The notes under the pieces are model-generated. The model was not told the DNA's origin. It saw only the letters and a program-made list of their open reading frames with translations, and did not search any database. Of a stretch of 64,000 nucleotides of DNA, positions 34,783-47,677 are shown one piece after another. Both the position numbers and the translations under genes were made by a program. Each line of letters begins with the position of its first letter. Position 1 is the stretch's first letter. This stretch comes from Lophium mytilinum (taxonomy: Eukaryota; Ascomycota; Dothideomycetes; Mytilinidiales; Mytilinidiaceae), in assembly GCA_010093605.1 (NCBI GenBank), contig MU004191.1, positions 1,667,832 through 1,731,831 on the forward strand, written 5' to 3'.

Positions 34783-37369
34783 CGTGAAGTTTTGGGAGAG
34801 AAGTCGATGCTTGGTCTGGAGCAAGGGCTGAAGAAAGTCGACGATGAGAAATGGCCCAAGATTGGGGTGAATAAAAAGCACCGTGGCGAGAAAAAAGGCG
34901 CGATCGAGAAAGTGAACGCACAAGACCTGCTTCCCTTCCGGATCTACATTATGATAGAAGACTTGGGGAACCTGCGACACGCATCTCGATCTGGAGGCCA
35001 TACCAAGACCACCCATATACCCATGACGGGCCATACCTCTTCCATACAGACGAGACCGCAGACTTTCGTAGCATAGCTCGCCAGTGAGAAGAAAACACGG
35101 AGCGCTTCTAGAGGAATCTGGTCTGCGACAACTCCTGCCTTCAAATGTGTACCAGCAGTCTGGGAGCTTCACGCTCGACGCAACGGCAGTGAGAACTTAG
35201 GCAAGCCATCATCGCCACGGCGAGAGGTATTGACTCGATTTGGCATTGGAGACCGCAGCCACCCATCCCAAACGAGCAAGCCGCTCTCGTATTCCTGGGC
35301 TGTAGACTGCCTCATGCCAGTTCTGCCAGCTGGGTATGACGGAGCAGTTCAAGACCTAATTAGGTGTCCAAGAGCTGTGGGCCCTCAATTGCCATCATTC
35401 GAAGACAAGTTGCAATTCTGGTTGGTCTTTGTCAAGAGAGAGGTTGCCACAGTTCCTCTGACGCATTTCAACGGTTCATCGAAGCGCTCAGCCGCGGGGT
35501 ACAGCTCTAGCTTCATCAGCCGATGCAGGAGTAATATACAGAAAGGGGGTATACCGTACTTCAGATATGTTCCTGGGACTAGACTTGTGACATTGGCTGA
35601 ACTTGTCCAGGGTACCTTACACGAGGGGCTCATGTGAAGGGGTAATGAAGGAGAAAATGAAGGTTGATGTGGCGAGGGCGTCTTTGCTCTTAGCCTGCAT
35701 GCAAGATAGAAGAATCTGGGCCTGAAGCACAATTAGGCTATGCATAATGTGTGGAAAATGCGGAGAAAATGGCATGCCTAAGCTCATTTAGACGCGGAAG
35801 GGGACGGCTCGGATGGGACAGTCCAGTCGCATAGAAAGAAGGCAGAGATTGACCTCGGCCAGGCTGATGGACCCTAGGATTGCAAGATTCCGTGATGAAT
35901 GCGGAGGATGTGTTCCCTGTGAGGAGATGTTTTGGGTATAGTGGTGAAGAACCCTGCCTGCTCGCTTGGAAGTCAAACATCAATTCTCTTGGGATTGGGA
36001 ACGGCACAACTTTCTCCTTCCCACCCCTAAATATACTGATCTCTCACCCAACATAGAGGCTTTGCGTCGCTTCTTCTATGGTAGACCTGCTCTCGTCTTC
36101 TCCGCTCCCGGAGTGTTCGTGGTCCCGTTGCAGTCGGTTCGGTACCGGAAGCGGCCTTGTCAGCAAAATCTGATCTATTCAGAATTACTGCTGGATTCGT
36201 ATTTGCAGGTAATGCTGGATAGACCCTGGCTCCGTTCGCGCAGTAGTCCCTCGAGATCTTAAATGCAAATGTCAGATACCAAGAGAATCTATCAAGATTA
36301 CGGGACGCGCGAGGAATATACCTTTCTATCCCACAAAGCCCATGGCGGCACTCTTCTCTGATGGAGCTACTGAAAGTCGTCATTCCAGCGTGCCACAACC
36401 ATGCTCAGGCAGGCCGTGCGCAACTCCTGATGGTTAATATCTCTGTACTACATTGTACTCTCTGAGTACCTGCTATTTCCGCACCTCATTTCTTCATGCC
36501 GTTGAGACCAGATATACTTTCAAAGTCGGTCAGAGTTACAGCATACGTCCGGAAGTCGCTTCATTGCTAGGTTAATGCATGACGATGGGCCGCTAAGTCG
36601 TTCCCGCGCTGTCTCTATAGGTATAGCACGATAATTCGCTGAATGGTCGTAGACGTCCGATCTGAGAGACTCGCTAGAATCAGCCTCGATTACGAATTTG
36701 ATTCTTCCTATTACTGAGATCCCAGGAAATCTAGAACCGTAACCTAGCATCTCCCTCGCTCTTCCTAGGCTAGTGATGTTGCGCCCAGCCAGCTTGGGAA
36801 AATATTGACCCCAGACCCATGCACTGCGCGGCGGTGGCGGCTCAGCCTGCAAGCCTCAACCTGGGGTAACGCGGGGATGGTAGCCATTTGCAGAGTCGTA
36901 CTGAAGTTAGACCCTGTCTTTCAATGTGGCCACCGTCGACAGCGATTCCTCCGCACGGCCTAGAGGTTCGAAAGAAGTCTCCACAGCCGGAATACTCGTA
37001 GTCAATGAGGATTTGTCGCCCAAAATGGATACTGGGCTCACTAACAGACCTACCAGAAGACTCAAAAGCCTTCATTCAACTACCGAAGGTCGTTATGCCG
37101 CTTCCAATAGCGCATATCCCTCTCCATCCACATGGTTCCGCGTCGTATATTCACGTGGAGCCAAGTTCAGGACCCACATCTGCATTTCAGCATATATTCA
37201 GCCGCCGTCAAGAAAATTTCCGTTCCACAGCTGCGACTGCACTGTGGTCAATATCACAAGGGTGATACAGTGGTTTCAAATTAGGCAGCCTCATCTTACC
37301 CATTCGCGCTTAGCCATATACCTTCCCTGAAGCTAACTTTTACGTTTGTATTTCTCTCCGTGGCCCACC
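34783..37369. other. Gene-poor spacer before the tyrosinase gene
   Basis: About 2.6 kb between divergent genes. Several open frames of 60-135 codons occur on both strands, none with recognisable motifs or splice structure. I call no gene and see no clear repeat. Confidence 0.4.
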
Positions 37370-38818
37370 ATGCGTTTCTTTAACTTGGTGGCTGTGGCAT
37401 CGGTTCTCTTCTCGACCTCGAACGCAGCTCCGCTTGAAGAGAGAACGGCGAGCTCATACGCCGGTCACGTAGACGCATTGGCGGCTCAAGGCTTCTTCAA
37501 TCTTGCCTTTTACACTGCCACTCAGGGATTGCCATCGCAAAAGTGTAATCTCCAGAATGTGGCTGTTCGGCGCGAGTGGTAAGAATTTTCAGAGTTTTCT
37601 AGCTGTCAGAATACTAAACTGGTATTGCAGGAGCACTCTCGCGAGCACCGAAAAGAAGAGCTACATTTCAGCCGTGAAATGCTTATCAAAAAAGCCTGCC
37701 ATCACGTCGACCGAATTGGTACCGGGCGTGAGGAGCCGATACGACGATTTTGTTGCTACGCATATCAACCAAACTCTCGCCATCCATGGAACTGTACGTC
37801 GATTCGACTTGAAACATTCCCGAGGGCCTTATGATAACGATCCGTAGGGGAATTTCCTGTCATGGCATAGATACTTTGTTTGGGCGTACGAGCAGGCTTT
37901 GAGAAGAGAGTGCGGTATGCTAAACGAATGGATCTAAAATGTAGTCAGTGATGTAGATCTAACATCAGCTCAGGATATACCGGATATCAACCATACTGGA
38001 ATTGGGGAAAATACGCCGATGACCCTCTCTCCTCACCTATCTTTGACGGCTCTGACTCCAGCATGTCCGGTAACGGCGCTTATGTCAAGCACAACGCATC
38101 TTGCATCCCATCGGACTCCTTATGCGAGATCAGCCTGCCTACAGGCACGGGCGGAGGATGCATCACCTCTGGCCCTTTCAAAGAGTACGCTCAACCACTT
38201 CACCTAGCAGATGCCATCTGACACCTCCCATAGCTTTAGCGTAAACCTCGGCCCCGTAGCCCCCGCCCTATCCTACGTTGAGCCCAACCCTGGCACTTTT
38301 GGTATGGGCTATAACCCGCGCTGCATCCGGCGCGACATCTCCGCATATGCCGCCTCGCACTGGACCAAAGACGCCGACACCGCCTCCCTGATCCTCAACA
38401 ACCCCGACCCCTACTGGTTCCAAACGAACATGCAAGGCAACTTCCCTGCGGGCTTTTTAGGCGTCCATACCGGGGGGCATTTCACTAACGGCGGCGACCC
38501 TGGCGGCGATCTCTTCGTGAGCCCAGGCGACCCGGTGTTCTGGCTGCATCATGGCATGATAGACCGCGTGTGGTGGACTTGGCAGAATTTGGACGTCGAG
38601 AAGAGGAAAACCGCGATCAGTGGGACGTTGACGGTGAACAACAGCCCACCGAGTCGAAATGCAACGTTGGATGAGTGAGTTTTGCGTAGTAGTGTCACGA
38701 TGCGAGCCAGTGCTGACTTCTGGGTAGCTTCATTGACCTGGGTATTAATGCGGGCCCGATCAAGATCCGGGATGCAATGAGTACGATTGCCGGGCCGTTC
38801 TGCTATGTCTATGCTTGA
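37370..38818 (+). CDS. Secreted short-form tyrosinase
   Basis: Six exons, 37370-37578, 37631-37793, 37848-37914, 37974-38184, 38234-38674 and 38728-38818, give 393 residues. A signal peptide is clear (MRFFNLVAVASVLFSTSNA, cleavage near residue 19). The CuA site is HINQTLAIHGTGNFLSWHRY with histidines at about 114, 122 and 131; the CuB site is GVHTGGHF (about 295 and 299) and WLHHGMIDRVWW (about 322/323). All six copper ligands are present, so an active binuclear type-3 copper oxidase acting on phenols is expected. Length and the absence of a long C-terminal processing domain fit the short secreted fungal tyrosinases, not the long cytosolic melanin enzymes. Ser/Asn sequons suggest glycosylation. 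The neighbours do not point to a melanin cluster. Confidence 0.93.
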
Positions 38819-39293
38819 GGTTTACGGAGTAGAGACGCGATGGCCAGGAGGAGTGGAGGAGTTGGCAAGTTTGGCGGTAGGTATCGATTCGGATATATAT
38901 AAAGAATAAGCATTTGATGTCAAACGCTTTGAATGCTAGGGGCTTGCAAGCAAGTTTAAGAGATAGGTATGCTGCTAAAGTTGGAGATAATGGAAGACGT
39001 CGAGTGTTGATAGGTGGCGATGAGCCTTTGAAAGTTAGTTTGATATTCTGTGGCAACATCTACTTCAGTGCTACAACCCATGATAATAATGTGTTACTCC
39101 AGCACGGATGCTCTTCAAGCCTTTCTCACTTGACAAGAAATCCAAAAGTGGAGGGAGCGGCAGGATAGGCGGTAGTCACGTGTGTAGTCGACTAGCCTTT
39201 TAAGATCACAGCTCCTCACTTTCTTCACCCTCCGCCATCCATACTCTTTCAATCTTACGACTTCGAAGCTAGAATTGACAGCCACTACCGAAC
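38819..39293. other. Spacer between tyrosinase and the 220-residue gene
   Basis: About 475 bases of 3' UTR and promoter sequence. A CTTTTTCACC-like pyrimidine tract lies just before the next start. No gene seen. Confidence 0.4.
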
Positions 39294-40126
39294 ATGGAGT
39301 CGTCCGACACTTACCTAAAAGGTATCGTAACCGAAGACCTTACTCGCCCTTGACTTCCTGTTCCAAATCCACTCTCTTGAAGGACTGTAGAATGCGGGAT
39401 TGATTCACTTACATATCACTTTCCAGACCATATTAGCGACGCCTCTGGCGCCCCGCCCGGCGCCGCGGAATCGCTCTGGAACCGTGAGGACCAGCCAATT
39501 CCGCCCTCCGATGAGTCCGAATCGGCGTGCGAGAAGCTGCCAACGGGATACCCGAACGTAAATCTGCCCCCCACCATCTGCGTGCTCTTAGCATAGCTCG
39601 GTAACCATTCTATCCTCCATAGTCCCCCGTCCTCGGCTATATCCGCTTCGCCATGAACGGTTTCCGCCCTCTATCTTGGAGCGAAATGCCCCCAACGACC
39701 AAATCGCCAAACTCCGAGCCCTGGAGTGACATGGCTGTCAGCATCTTCATTGAGCTCGCATTCAGCCACTTCGGCTTCGCACCGGACCGGGAGCTCATCG
39801 AGATAGCGGCTGCAGAGTTCTCAAGTGGTACGGATATGGTCGATTACCAGTTCTTCTTCCCGAAGGGCATGATGGAGTGGCGGAACTCGAATGGTGTGCG
39901 GTTCGATGATATCACAAGGACTAAAGGGTGGGATCCGGAGAGGGATATTTGGCGGTGGTATAACAGACTGCAGAGAGATCGAGAGGAGCAGAAGCTGGAC
40001 GGGATGATGAATGATATGATTGTTGAGCTGAGAGGCTTGCGTAAGGACTTGGAGGAGGATCATAATTCCCTGTCTGGTGCTGAGAGGGAGCGTATCAAGG
40101 CTGCATATCGGGTGCTGATGAAGTGA
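39294..40126 (+). CDS. Uncharacterised small protein
   Basis: Three exons, 39294-39321, 39427-39557 and 39623-40126, give 220 residues with conventional GT/AG borders (GTATCG and GTAAAT donors). I do not recognise the family. The N-terminal 60 residues are acidic and polar (SDESESACEKLPTGYPN); the centre has an aromatic core (IFIELAFSHFGFAP, YQFFFPKGMMEWRN); the end is a charged helix with coiled-coil character (about 165-215, LRGLRKDLEEDHNSL). There is no signal peptide or membrane segment. A short first exon of nine codons is typical of real fungal genes, which supports the model. Function unknown; confidence reflects the gene model. Confidence 0.6.
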
Positions 40127-40735
40127 GTGGGGCATTGGCGCACATGCCCCAGGAAGGCTGAGTACGTCTCAGTGCTTGAATAAGGCTAGCCTCGGGATGA
40201 GCCCAAAGGAGTTTCAACGTTGAGCACGAGAAATTTTGCCTCTGGGAGTTGAGAGTAGTGAATTTACAATGCCTAGCTAGGGGTATCTATACCTCTTCCC
40301 TACCACCTAGGTAGCCTCGGCACCCAATTGAAACTCTGAATACTATTTCAACGCAAGGAGCACGAACCTTGAGCGTTTGGGACGCAATAAAAGGGGGTGA
40401 TGCGGTTGAAGAGGTTGTTAGGCTAACCTTTCATCATCCTGCCAGGTGACCAGTGGTGGATTGAGGTGTTCTCATCATCCTTTTCAAAGCTTGCAAGTAA
40501 CAGAACACCTTTCAGATGAAGACACTGTGGAAGATGCCCACCTAGAAGGAACACTTGAAGAGACGTTGGGATCTTGGCCCAAGCGTCAAGCGCACGTGAT
40601 CTACAAAAATTCGCTTAGCTTTGCAGGGGCATTTTCAACCTCCACACTTCGCCGACGACCACGACATCGCGATCCGCCCGCAACCTCACATACGACCCCT
40701 TCACCACCCGTCAACTCCCGTACCCTCAAATCAAA
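40127..40735. other. Upstream region of the eS21 gene
   Basis: About 600 bases with no gene; probably 3' UTR of the preceding gene and the promoter and leader of the ribosomal protein gene, whose leader is C-rich from about 40650. Confidence 0.4.
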
Positions 40736-41263
40736 ATGTGCGTCTACTCGCTCAAAGTTACTGCCTAAGATGGGATTGCGCCGGGCGCGCACAAGAGCGT
40801 TGAACTGACAAGCAGCAGGGAGAACGAACGCGGCGAGCTCGTCGACCTGTAAGAGCCCCAATCGCCTCACTTGCGGCACTCCAAACCGCCTATTTTGAGC
40901 TCCCTGCTAATATGGATAATTTAGCTACGTCCCTCGCAAGGTATGCCCAGATTACCACGAATAGAGCCTCCGAACCAACCTAACACACGAGCAACAGTGC
41001 AGCGCCACCAACCGCATTATCAAGGCCAAGGACCACGCCTCGGTGCAAATTTCCGTCGGCAAGGTCGATGAGAACGGCCGGTACACGGGCGAGAACCAGA
41101 CATATGCCCTCTGCGGGTAAGGCACCTCCAACCACGAATACCTCGATGGCCGGATGATAACGGGAATAGATTCGTGCGTGCGATGGGCGAGAGCGACGAC
41201 AGCTTGAACAGGTTGTCGCAGAAGGATGGTTTCCTCAAGGGCGTATGGAGCGCAAGCCGGTAG
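40736..41263 (+). CDS. rps21: 40S ribosomal protein eS21 (Rps21)
   Basis: Five coding exons, 40736-40737, 40820-40849, 40925-40940, 40998-41116 and 41170-41263, give 86 residues, the normal size for eS21. The first coding exon holds only the A and T of the start codon; the G comes from exon 2, giving [18 protein letters not shown]. Further hallmarks are [38 protein letters not shown] and the fungal ending [10 protein letters not shown]. The protein is a component of the small ribosomal subunit, in contact with uS5/uS2, and takes part in late 20S pre-rRNA processing. Dense introns in a short ribosomal protein gene are usual in filamentous fungi. Confidence 0.95.
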
Positions 41264-42697
41264 AGGGTAGCTCAGATGGAGTGGGGTGAGTTCGCCCATG
41301 CTCTGTTCCTTCTTGACATGTTTCAAGAGGGTGCGGACGATATGTATGGTTTTTCGCTGACATGTCTCAGGAATTCTGACGTGAACTGCGATTCTACGAG
41401 GTAGCCAGGTTTGGTGACTGCAGGCATGGCAACGGCGAAAATGAACAAAGTCTTCGACTCACTCGGGATACGTAGCTAGGCTACCGGCACAATACCATGA
41501 TGACGGCAATGTCATGATCCACCAAAACAGCTCTAAACTACTCAATTCGGCATATTATCTAACATGACTCCTCAAGATCTCCAACAGGGACAGCAGCACT
41601 CAGATTCCATCTCCAAATCTACTATCGCTCCATCGCTTCTGACACACAACGGCGCAGCCCACATCTGCGAGCTGATTACGATCCCATATTTCCTAATACA
41701 CACCATAGCCGCCTATTCCTTTTGTTGCCTGACTACTTATAAGTGCATCAAAAGATGCCTCGCGCGCTACTCTCGGCGAAGTGGCCGGGCTATAACGGCC
41801 TTCGACTCTCCAGATCCATTCTCCTCCACACTCTCATTCGTTTGGCAAACCCGATCGAACGTTGAATTCACTCCAACAGTGCCATGCCTCGAGTACTCCT
41901 CAGAGCCTGGGCTTACCTGACTGGGGCTCCCCTGACTGGGTAGTGCTTCTTTGGAATACTCCTCTGTGGCCTAACTCGCCTTCAGCAGCGTCGACATACA
42001 GCGTGCCTGGCAGCCCCCGCACAAAGGGCACAATAGGCATAATATCGATATCACAACGCTCACCCTCCCGGTCTTTCAACTCCCCTTAAACCTACTCCTC
42101 CTGCAGCTCGTCGTCATCCGAGCACTCCGACAGATACAATGTCGTACTACTTCTTCCCAATGCAAACACTCCGAACCTTACCCTCTAGTCTCCAAGCCTC
42201 AAACATCCCCAAAACCCGGCCCCCACGCAACCCTCTCGCGTTTGACCCTTCGGGCGTCGTAACCAAGAGACGAAAAACCAACTCGATCCTCACTCCGGTG
42301 TAGCCTAATGATCCCGTTGGTTGCTAAGAAGAGGGCCGGAGAGCAAGACCTCGCAACCCCGCCTCCTGATGAGCGACTTCTACAGAGTTCCCTGTGTCGG
42401 CGCACAGATACGGGCGGGACATCTCGCTAGTGATATAAAGGCTTTGTAGGATTCAAGTAGTCAAGGAACATCTATTTGATTAGCAGGAACAGGAATGTAG
42501 GGCGAAGTACCACGACATGCTTAGTCAATAATGATGAATTATGATTATATTATTTATTTCATGTTATGGGTGCTGTACAATCGAATGGCCCTCTTTCATG
42601 GGATCGGGTATCGCACAACGCTGCACCTCACTCGCCTTCGTTCTCGGACGACAACCGCTGCCTCCAGGCTATCCGAATTCGAGTGCCCTCGAACAAC
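41264..42697. other. Spacer between converging rps21 and rtc1
   Basis: About 1.4 kb. It holds one doubtful frame (41564-41920, listed) and otherwise no gene or strong repeat. Confidence 0.4.
41564..41920 (+). CDS. Doubtful small open frame with one hydrophobic segment
   Basis: A 118-codon frame from ATG to TGA. It has one hydrophobic stretch near residues 40-58 (IPYFLIHTIAAYSFCCL) followed by a basic segment, which could be a single membrane helix. No family recognised, no introns, and codon use is not clearly coding. It may be chance. Confidence 0.2.
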   Translation: MTPQDLQQGQQHSDSISKSTIAPSLLTHNGAAHICELITIPYFLIHTIAAYSFCCLTTYKCIKRCLARYSRRSGRAITAFDSPDPFSSTLSFVWQTRSNVEFTPTVPCLEYSSEPGLT

Positions 42698-45600
42698 CTA
42701 CCTCTCCACCTCCCCAACCGCAAATCGTCCCCCTTTCTCTACTGGCACCACAACCCTCACCCTCCTCCCTGACCCCTCTCCTTTCCCTGACGCTTGACCC
42801 TCCCCGCCCACAGGCGCGAGAACTCTACTCGCCGCGCCCACCGCCTTACTCTCCCCAACCCTCCACTCATCCCCGCGAACCGGCCTCGTCCGCTCCCTCT
42901 CCGCCTTCTTCCCCATGCCCTCCCTCACCCGCTTCTCCCTCCGCGGCCCAGGCACACAATCGCACAAACACCCCTCCGTCGCACACGCCCCCTCCGCCAT
43001 CGCAGCATCCGCAAACCACGCGCTCAAACACGCAGTATGCCCGCCATGACCACAGAGCGGACACCAAGTCCACAAAACCGCGCGAGGAGTGGCGTGCGCC
43101 GCCTCCGGCACACTCGGCGACAGCTCCTCCGCATCCGACGAGACCGCAAGGTCAAACGACGGCAGCAACACCGACGACCGTTTGCGATGCCTCGAGACAT
43201 CCGCCGCGGAGCTCCTCAGTCGCGCCTTCTTCGCTTTCACTGCGCCTTCAAACGCTGGGTACGCGCCCCAGCACACCGGACAGGGCGCCTGTGCGCGCCG
43301 GCACGTCTCGCAGCGCATCTTATCGCGGGGGTTGTTGATGGGGCTCTTGCAGCTCAGACAGAGCAGGCCGAGCTGGGTGTCTTTGAGGGCCTGCTCATAG
43401 ACGGCAGGGTAGAGGGGGTAGGCGAGGCGGCGGAGGGAGGCGGCGGCGTTGAAGAGGCCGAGTGCGTGCAGCTGGGCGTGGTAGGTGCTGAGGACGGCTT
43501 CGGCTTGGTACGGGTTGAGGCCAGTCTCGAGCAGGGGTGTTAGACGTGTGGAGAGGATGGTGTCGATTTGGGTTGGGGAGAGGCCGAGGGTGGAGAGGTG
43601 GTCGGCGTAGGTCGCGAGGGTGGCGGGGTCGGTGGCGGAATGGCATGTCCTAGGCAGCAGGGGCGAGAGCAGGAGAATGAGAAGGGATGAGGTTTGGGCG
43701 TCGGAGAGCGTGTCGGTGTGGAATTGCAGGGTCTGCCGGAGGAGGTTGAGCACGGTGAGTGTCTCCGATGGCTCGTGGATGTCGGCTGCTTGGAAGTCGG
43801 AGAGCAGGATTGGCTCGTCAATTAGTGGGTCTACTGCGGGCGGCGTGCTGTCTACTTGGGTAAGGCCTGCAGTGGGTCTGAAGGATTGCGGCGAGAGCAC
43901 GTCGTCAAATGGGCCGTCTGGAACAATTGTACCACTCGCTTCCATGTTTTCGTGGAATATGTCAGCCGAGACCTCCGACAATCCATCTCTGCTAAACGCC
44001 TCTGAATCGGAGCTGTCGTGGCGAAAAAGTTGGTTGTTCCGCCGCAATGTCTCAATATCTTGGATGGCTTTGTCCCGACTTGCGTATTCTAGATGCCTGT
44101 CTGTGTCACTGCGGCCCGTCCCTAGCTGCTCGACGGGCCTGGCTTCGTTTGTGCCCGCCCCCACGGGCTTTGTGGTCGGAGAATAATCCACGGACCGTCC
44201 AAAGCTTCCAGTCAACCCGCTGTGTCCTGGTTCTTGCTGCCCGAGCTGACTAGACTGTGTCGGCTGGCTGTTACCGAAGCTCGAGGTATCCTGCTGTTGC
44301 CACTTCTCGGGAATAGACCCCATGCTTCGGGCGTGTGACTTGCTGCTGGCAAAAGAACTTGACACTGATATTCCTCTTTGAGAGTCGGTAGAGGCCGAGA
44401 ACATGGCGAAGCTTTCATCCGAGTCATGGCGGTCCAGTCGCGGAGGGATTGCAATGCTGATCCCTTGGCTGCTCGGGGGGTCCAGAATGAGCGGTGCCCG
44501 GGGGGCTGCTCGCCAGCTGCCGATCTGCGCTCGTCGCTCATCCAGGTCGTTCAATGAATTGGCATTCCACAACGGTCCGTTGAAGCTCGGTCGTCGTGGA
44601 CCGCTGGGTTTATTTGCAGTTTCGGGAGACAGAAACCTCTCCTCCTGCGAGTGTGGGCCGACCGCGGCCGGGGGCAAGCTGAGGTTCTCGTCGCGGTCGG
44701 GATCAGGTAATGACGGGAGAGTGCTGCCGATTTTTGTATCCTGATACGGCCTTGCGAGAGGCGTAGCCAGGTTGGACGTGCTCTCAGGCGGCGCGTGATG
44801 GTGCTCTTTATCGGGGCCATAGATCGCACGAACTGCGGGGTTTGGGATGCCGCCGGGTCTGCCATGTGCTGCTGTGGCATCCTTGACGATTGCTAGCTGC
44901 GCGTCAGATAAAAGCAGGCGCTTATCGTCAATTCTTCTCTTCTTGTGTCTCTCTGCCCGACGCAGTGTGGTTACAGCAACAGTCCCGCCAATGATTCTCC
45001 ATGACTGAGCAAGTCTATAGAACGCTGCTCTTTCGGCGTATTCCGCGTTCTGCTCAAACACGCGGTACAGGTCGTAGTACGACTCAAGCGTCGGCGGGTC
45101 GGGCAGCGGTATCGACTTGTATTTCTGCGCAAGGTAAGTGAAGACTTGGATGCTCATTGAGCCAGGGAGGGCCCCTCTGAACCCGACTTGGTTGGGCATC
45201 ATAGAGTCACCAAGCAATTCCATGGACTCGGTTAGGAACATGACCTTAGGAGCGACGTCCGAAGAAGGCGGGGTGCTGCCGAATGACCTTGTAGATCTGT
45301 TACTGGATGTTCGGCCATGATGACGTCTGAATGAAGAGCTAAGGAAGCTCTCGTCAACACTGTCGTCTGCTGAGCTGCGTAGACTGTTTTTTTCTGGGCT
45401 GCTGCGTTTTTCCCGGTCAGTTGTGTAGCTGTCGTCGACAGAGGCGTATTCAAGGCCGGACCGCCTTCGACGCGGCCTCTTCTGCACAAACCCGCCAACC
45501 TCGCCAGTCGGAGAGACGGCAATGGCCTGCAGGTTGCGTCGATCTACAACCTTGGGTGAGAAATGGACGTCGGTCTGGGCAAACACACCCTCTCGGCCGA

Positions 45601-46952
45601 CAGTCCATAGGAAGTCTCTCGAGTGCCAAAGCATGTCCGAGGGAGCACTGTTAAAGCGGCTTATTTCTCGAAAGGGTAAGAAGGGGCGCCTGAAGTCCCA
45701 GAGATGGACCACTGGATGATCACGGTCGTATGAGGTGGCGAGCTGCGTGCACTGGTAGGCGCCCTGGTCGTGGAAATCGTCAGACCAATGAGGGGGCCTC
45801 CATCTAGCCTTGTGGACGGGGTACGGTGTGCGCAGGACAAAGGCGGGCTTTTGCCTGCGCGTGTCTGACGAGAAATCCCAGATCTTGACGGTCCTATCAG
45901 TACTAGCGCTCAGCAGATGCTTGCCGTCTGGGTGCCAGTCGATCGAGGTGCATATCTTCTGCTCGTGGGCGTTAATCTTGAGCTTGGGTCCCTTGGCATG
46001 GCGGAAATCCCAGCGCTGAATCACTCCATTGTCAGTTCCAAATGCAAACTCGACGCCGTCAGTCGGTGACCACTGCAAGTCGCGAATACCCTCGCTGAGG
46101 CCGGCAAACTTGTCTCTGCTGGGACACGTCATGACATCCTTCCGCATGTCGCGCAGGTCCCACAGGCGCACAGTGGCGTCCTGGCTGCCTGACAGCAGCA
46201 AGTAGCCCTGATGGGGGTTGAAAGCGACCTTGTGCACCTGGCGATGGTGTTCATGCAGCCGCGCTAGCTCCATGCCAGCGCGGTTGAGGTCGTACAGGAT
46301 GACTTTGCCATTGGTGGCGGCGGTTGCAATATGCGTGCTGAACTGGCCATGCGACCACTTGACATCGTGGATCTCCATGGTTTCGCGATGGCGCGTGTTG
46401 TGGGCTGCATAATTGATGATGGCGGCCCGCAGATTGATATCTTCGGCACATTTGGCATCCTTTACTCGGATCGTCTTCAGGATGTCCCGACCAGCAATGA
46501 TGGCGTGGGTGCGCTCGCGGTTCATGTCCAGGGCGGATATGTCCAGCCCCGTCTTGTGGCTCGCATCTTGCGAGGAGCCCGAGCTAATCCTACGGCGGTT
46601 CAGTGAGCAGTGAAGGTTTACGAGCGTCTAGGACTGTCTGCGTCTACGTGCATCGCCGGTACGCGTAGCCGGTTCCCCGTGGTGTTTGGGCCTCCATCGG
46701 TCGAAGCCGGAGACCTGTGACAAGCGAACAGCAGACAGTGACAGATGCAACTCACCCTGGCAGCCGGGGTACTAATGGGTTGGGCCTTCCGACCGTCTTT
46801 TGGGCGCTCGTGGGCCGCGAGCCATACGTCGAGAAGGGCTGGGTGACGAAGCGCGAGAAGTAGCTCCGCGGCTGGCCTAGGTGCTGCTTTGCTGGCGGCA
46901 GCGGAGGCGGCGGTGGAATGGCAGACGAGGCTCGTCGCGGATAGTCGGCCAT
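42698..46952 (-). CDS. rtc1: Rtc1/WDR24-like WD40-RING protein of the SEA complex
   Basis: Two exons, 46952-46756 and 46583-42698, give 1,360 residues. The N-terminus is Pro-rich and disordered; it leads into the conserved entry SKTGLDISAL-like segment (here SHKTGLDISALDMNRERTHA). WD40 repeats span about 100-420, with clear GH/WD units such as LLSGSQDATVRLWDLRD and LLSASTDRTVKIWDFSS. A long disordered middle follows (about 430-960). The C-terminal zinc region (about 1130-1270) contains CLSCKSPINNPRDKMRCETC, CPVC and WCPLCGHGGHTACLSAWF, a RING-like fold. This order matches fungal Rtc1, the orthologue of WDR24, a GATOR2/SEACAT subunit on the vacuole that counteracts inhibition of TORC1 when amino acids are sufficient. 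The prolonged reading frame without introns in exon 2 is normal for this gene. Confidence 0.92.
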
Positions 46953-47397
46953 GGTGGGCGTGGATGCATGCCAGCGCCGTAGTCAGCGAAGCGTGCCCAG
47001 GTGGTGATGCGGTGAGAGTCGGGCGCGCTGGCGTCGCGTCTACGGATACACGATGCCGGCTTTCCAGTGCAGAGGGCCGGTTACTAGATGCGCAAATGGG
47101 ACGCCGGCAATGCAGTGATAGACGCGTGGTGTTGCAGCTGCAGGCGGGCGACGTGGAGCCCTCTGCCAGGGCTGCTGTTGGTACTACGATGCTTTAGGCG
47201 CTTCCAACGACTCAGCCAGTTACTTTTCAGCCAGCCTTTGCCCGTTTATTACGGCAAGGTCTAATCCGGGTATTACGCTAGGCCTTTGTAGGGAAGTAGG
47301 AAAGGTATGCAGCGGACAGCTTTTGCCTCTCTGCCCCCTCGCTTCTATGAATATTAGGTATCCTTTGCATAGGATAGAGGAAACTCTTGTGCTTACT

Positions 47398-47478
47398 AGA
47401 GGAGCAGGCTTCTTGCGCTTGAATGGAGGAGCAGGCTTCTTGCGCTCAATAGAGGAGGAAGCTTCTCGCGCGTAGTAG
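47398..47478. repeat. 27-bp tandem repeat, 3 copies
   Basis: Two nearly identical copies of a 27-bp unit containing GGAGCAGGCTTCTTGCGCT followed by one diverged copy. Non-coding, in the upstream region of the ABC transporter gene. Confidence 0.75.
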
Positions 47479-47677
47479 AATGGTATTTATGTTGTAATGC
47501 ACACAGAGAGTAACATTGACACTACTCGTGGCTGTTAGAGGAAACAGAATGAAGAAGCGAGGACGGACGTCTACTGAATTGAGTTCCTCCAATATCTAAT
47601 AAAAGGGTAGAATATATTCTAGGGTCACAGACAGGTAATCACACATTAGCTATACAACGGGCATCTAAGAAGAAGAG

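Noticed and set aside
34783-35172. N-terminal extension of the PTH11-like protein
   Set aside because: The frame is open but the sequence is not conserved-looking and would put a long soluble stretch before helix 1; the ATG at 34782 gives the normal family start.
42541-43543. Plus-strand Pro/Ser- and Arg-rich frames
   Set aside because: Antisense to the RING-bearing end of rtc1, which has clear zinc motifs; no features of their own.
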